From positions 1 to 5,354 of the forward strand of contig CAYTJF010000318.1 of the NCBI GenBank assembly GCA_964437945.1: a DNA stretch of 5,354 nucleotides, in the 5' to 3' direction. Shown here one piece after another: positions 4,855-5,354 of the stretch (the first letter of the stretch is position 1; each line of letters opens with the position of its first letter). A program made the translations under genes and the position numbers. The DNA is from Granulosicoccus sp964437945 (GTDB taxonomy: Bacteria > Pseudomonadota > Gammaproteobacteria > Granulosicoccales > Granulosicoccaceae). The notes beneath the pieces are model-generated. The model did no database searches, had not been told where the DNA came from, and saw only the letters and a program-made list of their open reading frames with translations.

Positions 4855-5354
4855 TGGACGCACTGCTGCATCAATTTTTCAACCTGGAGATTATGTTAAA
4901 GGCCTGGCCCATTGTATTAAGAGGCACGGGACTGACAATACTGTTGTGTCTTGCCGTGATCCCGCTGGGTCTTTTAGGTGGGCTTTTGGTTGCTCTAGCG
5001 TCGACTTCTCGCAGCAGAAGTTTGCGCCTGCCGGTTATCATTCTAGTTGATATTTTTCGCGCGGTACCGCCTCTCGCTCTGTTGATTTTAATCTCGGCAG
5101 GGCTGCCGTTTGCCGGAATTCGCCTCAGCCCATTTACAGCAGTACTGTTATCGTTTTTTCTCAACAATTCGGCCTACTACGGCGAGATTATTCGGGCGGG
5201 AATTGAATCTATTGGCGCCGGTCAGCAGGAAGCAGCACGCTCCACCGGATTGAATAAGTGGCAAACCCAGTGTTATGTAATACTGCCTCAAGCCTTGCGA
5301 AATGTGCTGCCCGATCTTGTCAGTAACACGATCGAAGTCGTCAAACTGACTTCA
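4854..5354 (+). CDS. ABC transporter inner-membrane permease 2, HisM/HisQ family (3' end missing)
   Basis: An open frame from ATG 4854 to the window end gives 167 residues without a stop. Homologues of about 220-240 residues suggest that roughly 50-70 residues lie beyond the edge. The start has an excellent ribosome site and overlaps the permease 1 stop. Hydrophobic segments are at about 23-50, 59-83 and 92-106. VDIFRAVPPLALL (65-77) is the second-helix motif, and AYYGEIIRAGIESI (107-120) leads into the coupling loop GAGQQEAARSTGLNKWQT (121-138) followed by YVILPQALR. Unlike permease 1, this protein keeps the full EAA glutamate (E126) and the Arg of EIIRAGI (R114), so it looks like the more standard ATPase-docking partner. 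The visible end falls just after the fourth-helix region begins (NTIEVVKLTS, matching TKNTAL of permease 1). Truncation is due only to the window edge. Confidence 0.92.
   Translation, partial: MDALLHQFFNLEIMLKAWPIVLRGTGLTILLCLAVIPLGLLGGLLVALASTSRSRSLRLPVIILVDIFRAVPPLALLILISAGLPFAGIRLSPFTAVLLSFFLNNSAYYGEIIRAGIESIGAGQQEAARSTGLNKWQTQCYVILPQALRNVLPDLVSNTIEVVKLTS

Overview
The window looks like chromosomal DNA from a Gram-negative (diderm) bacterium, most likely a proteobacterium. It encodes a soluble periplasmic binding protein with an ordinary Sec signal peptide and no lipobox, and base composition looks close to balanced by eye. No rRNA, tRNA, phage, insertion sequence or CRISPR was seen, and I cannot name a genus. 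All supported genes lie on the + strand.

Layout: positions 1-118 hold an 11-bp tandem repeat (29-61) and possibly the tail of an unseen upstream gene. Positions 119-955 encode an amidohydrolase-2 / COG3618 TIM-barrel hydrolase of the sugar-lactone lactonase type. After 75 bp, 1031-2140 encodes a mandelate-racemase-subgroup enolase-superfamily enzyme with a complete set of catalytic residues. A 433-bp gap without a convincing gene (2141-2573) contains TGGTA/TACCA repeats and two overlapping inverted repeats, and probably carries the control region of the second unit. Then comes a compact polar-amino-acid-type (PAAT) ABC importer: periplasmic binding protein (2574-3407), ATPase (3414-4151), permease 1 (4171-4854), and permease 2 (4854 to the window end, cut off).

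How they may work together: the two enzymes fit consecutive steps on a sugar acid, with a lactone opened or isomerised by the first and the acid dehydrated, epimerised or cycloisomerised by the second. The importer belongs to a family normally used for amino acids. However, its binding protein keeps the arginine that holds the carboxylate and has glycine where the family usually has the aspartate that holds the alpha-ammonium group. The simplest joint reading is a small catabolic locus in which a PAAT importer has been recruited for a carboxylate without an alpha-amino group, possibly an aldonate, aldarate or similar hydroxy acid. That link is inference. The enzymes are recognisable families, but the substrate is not readable from the sequence.
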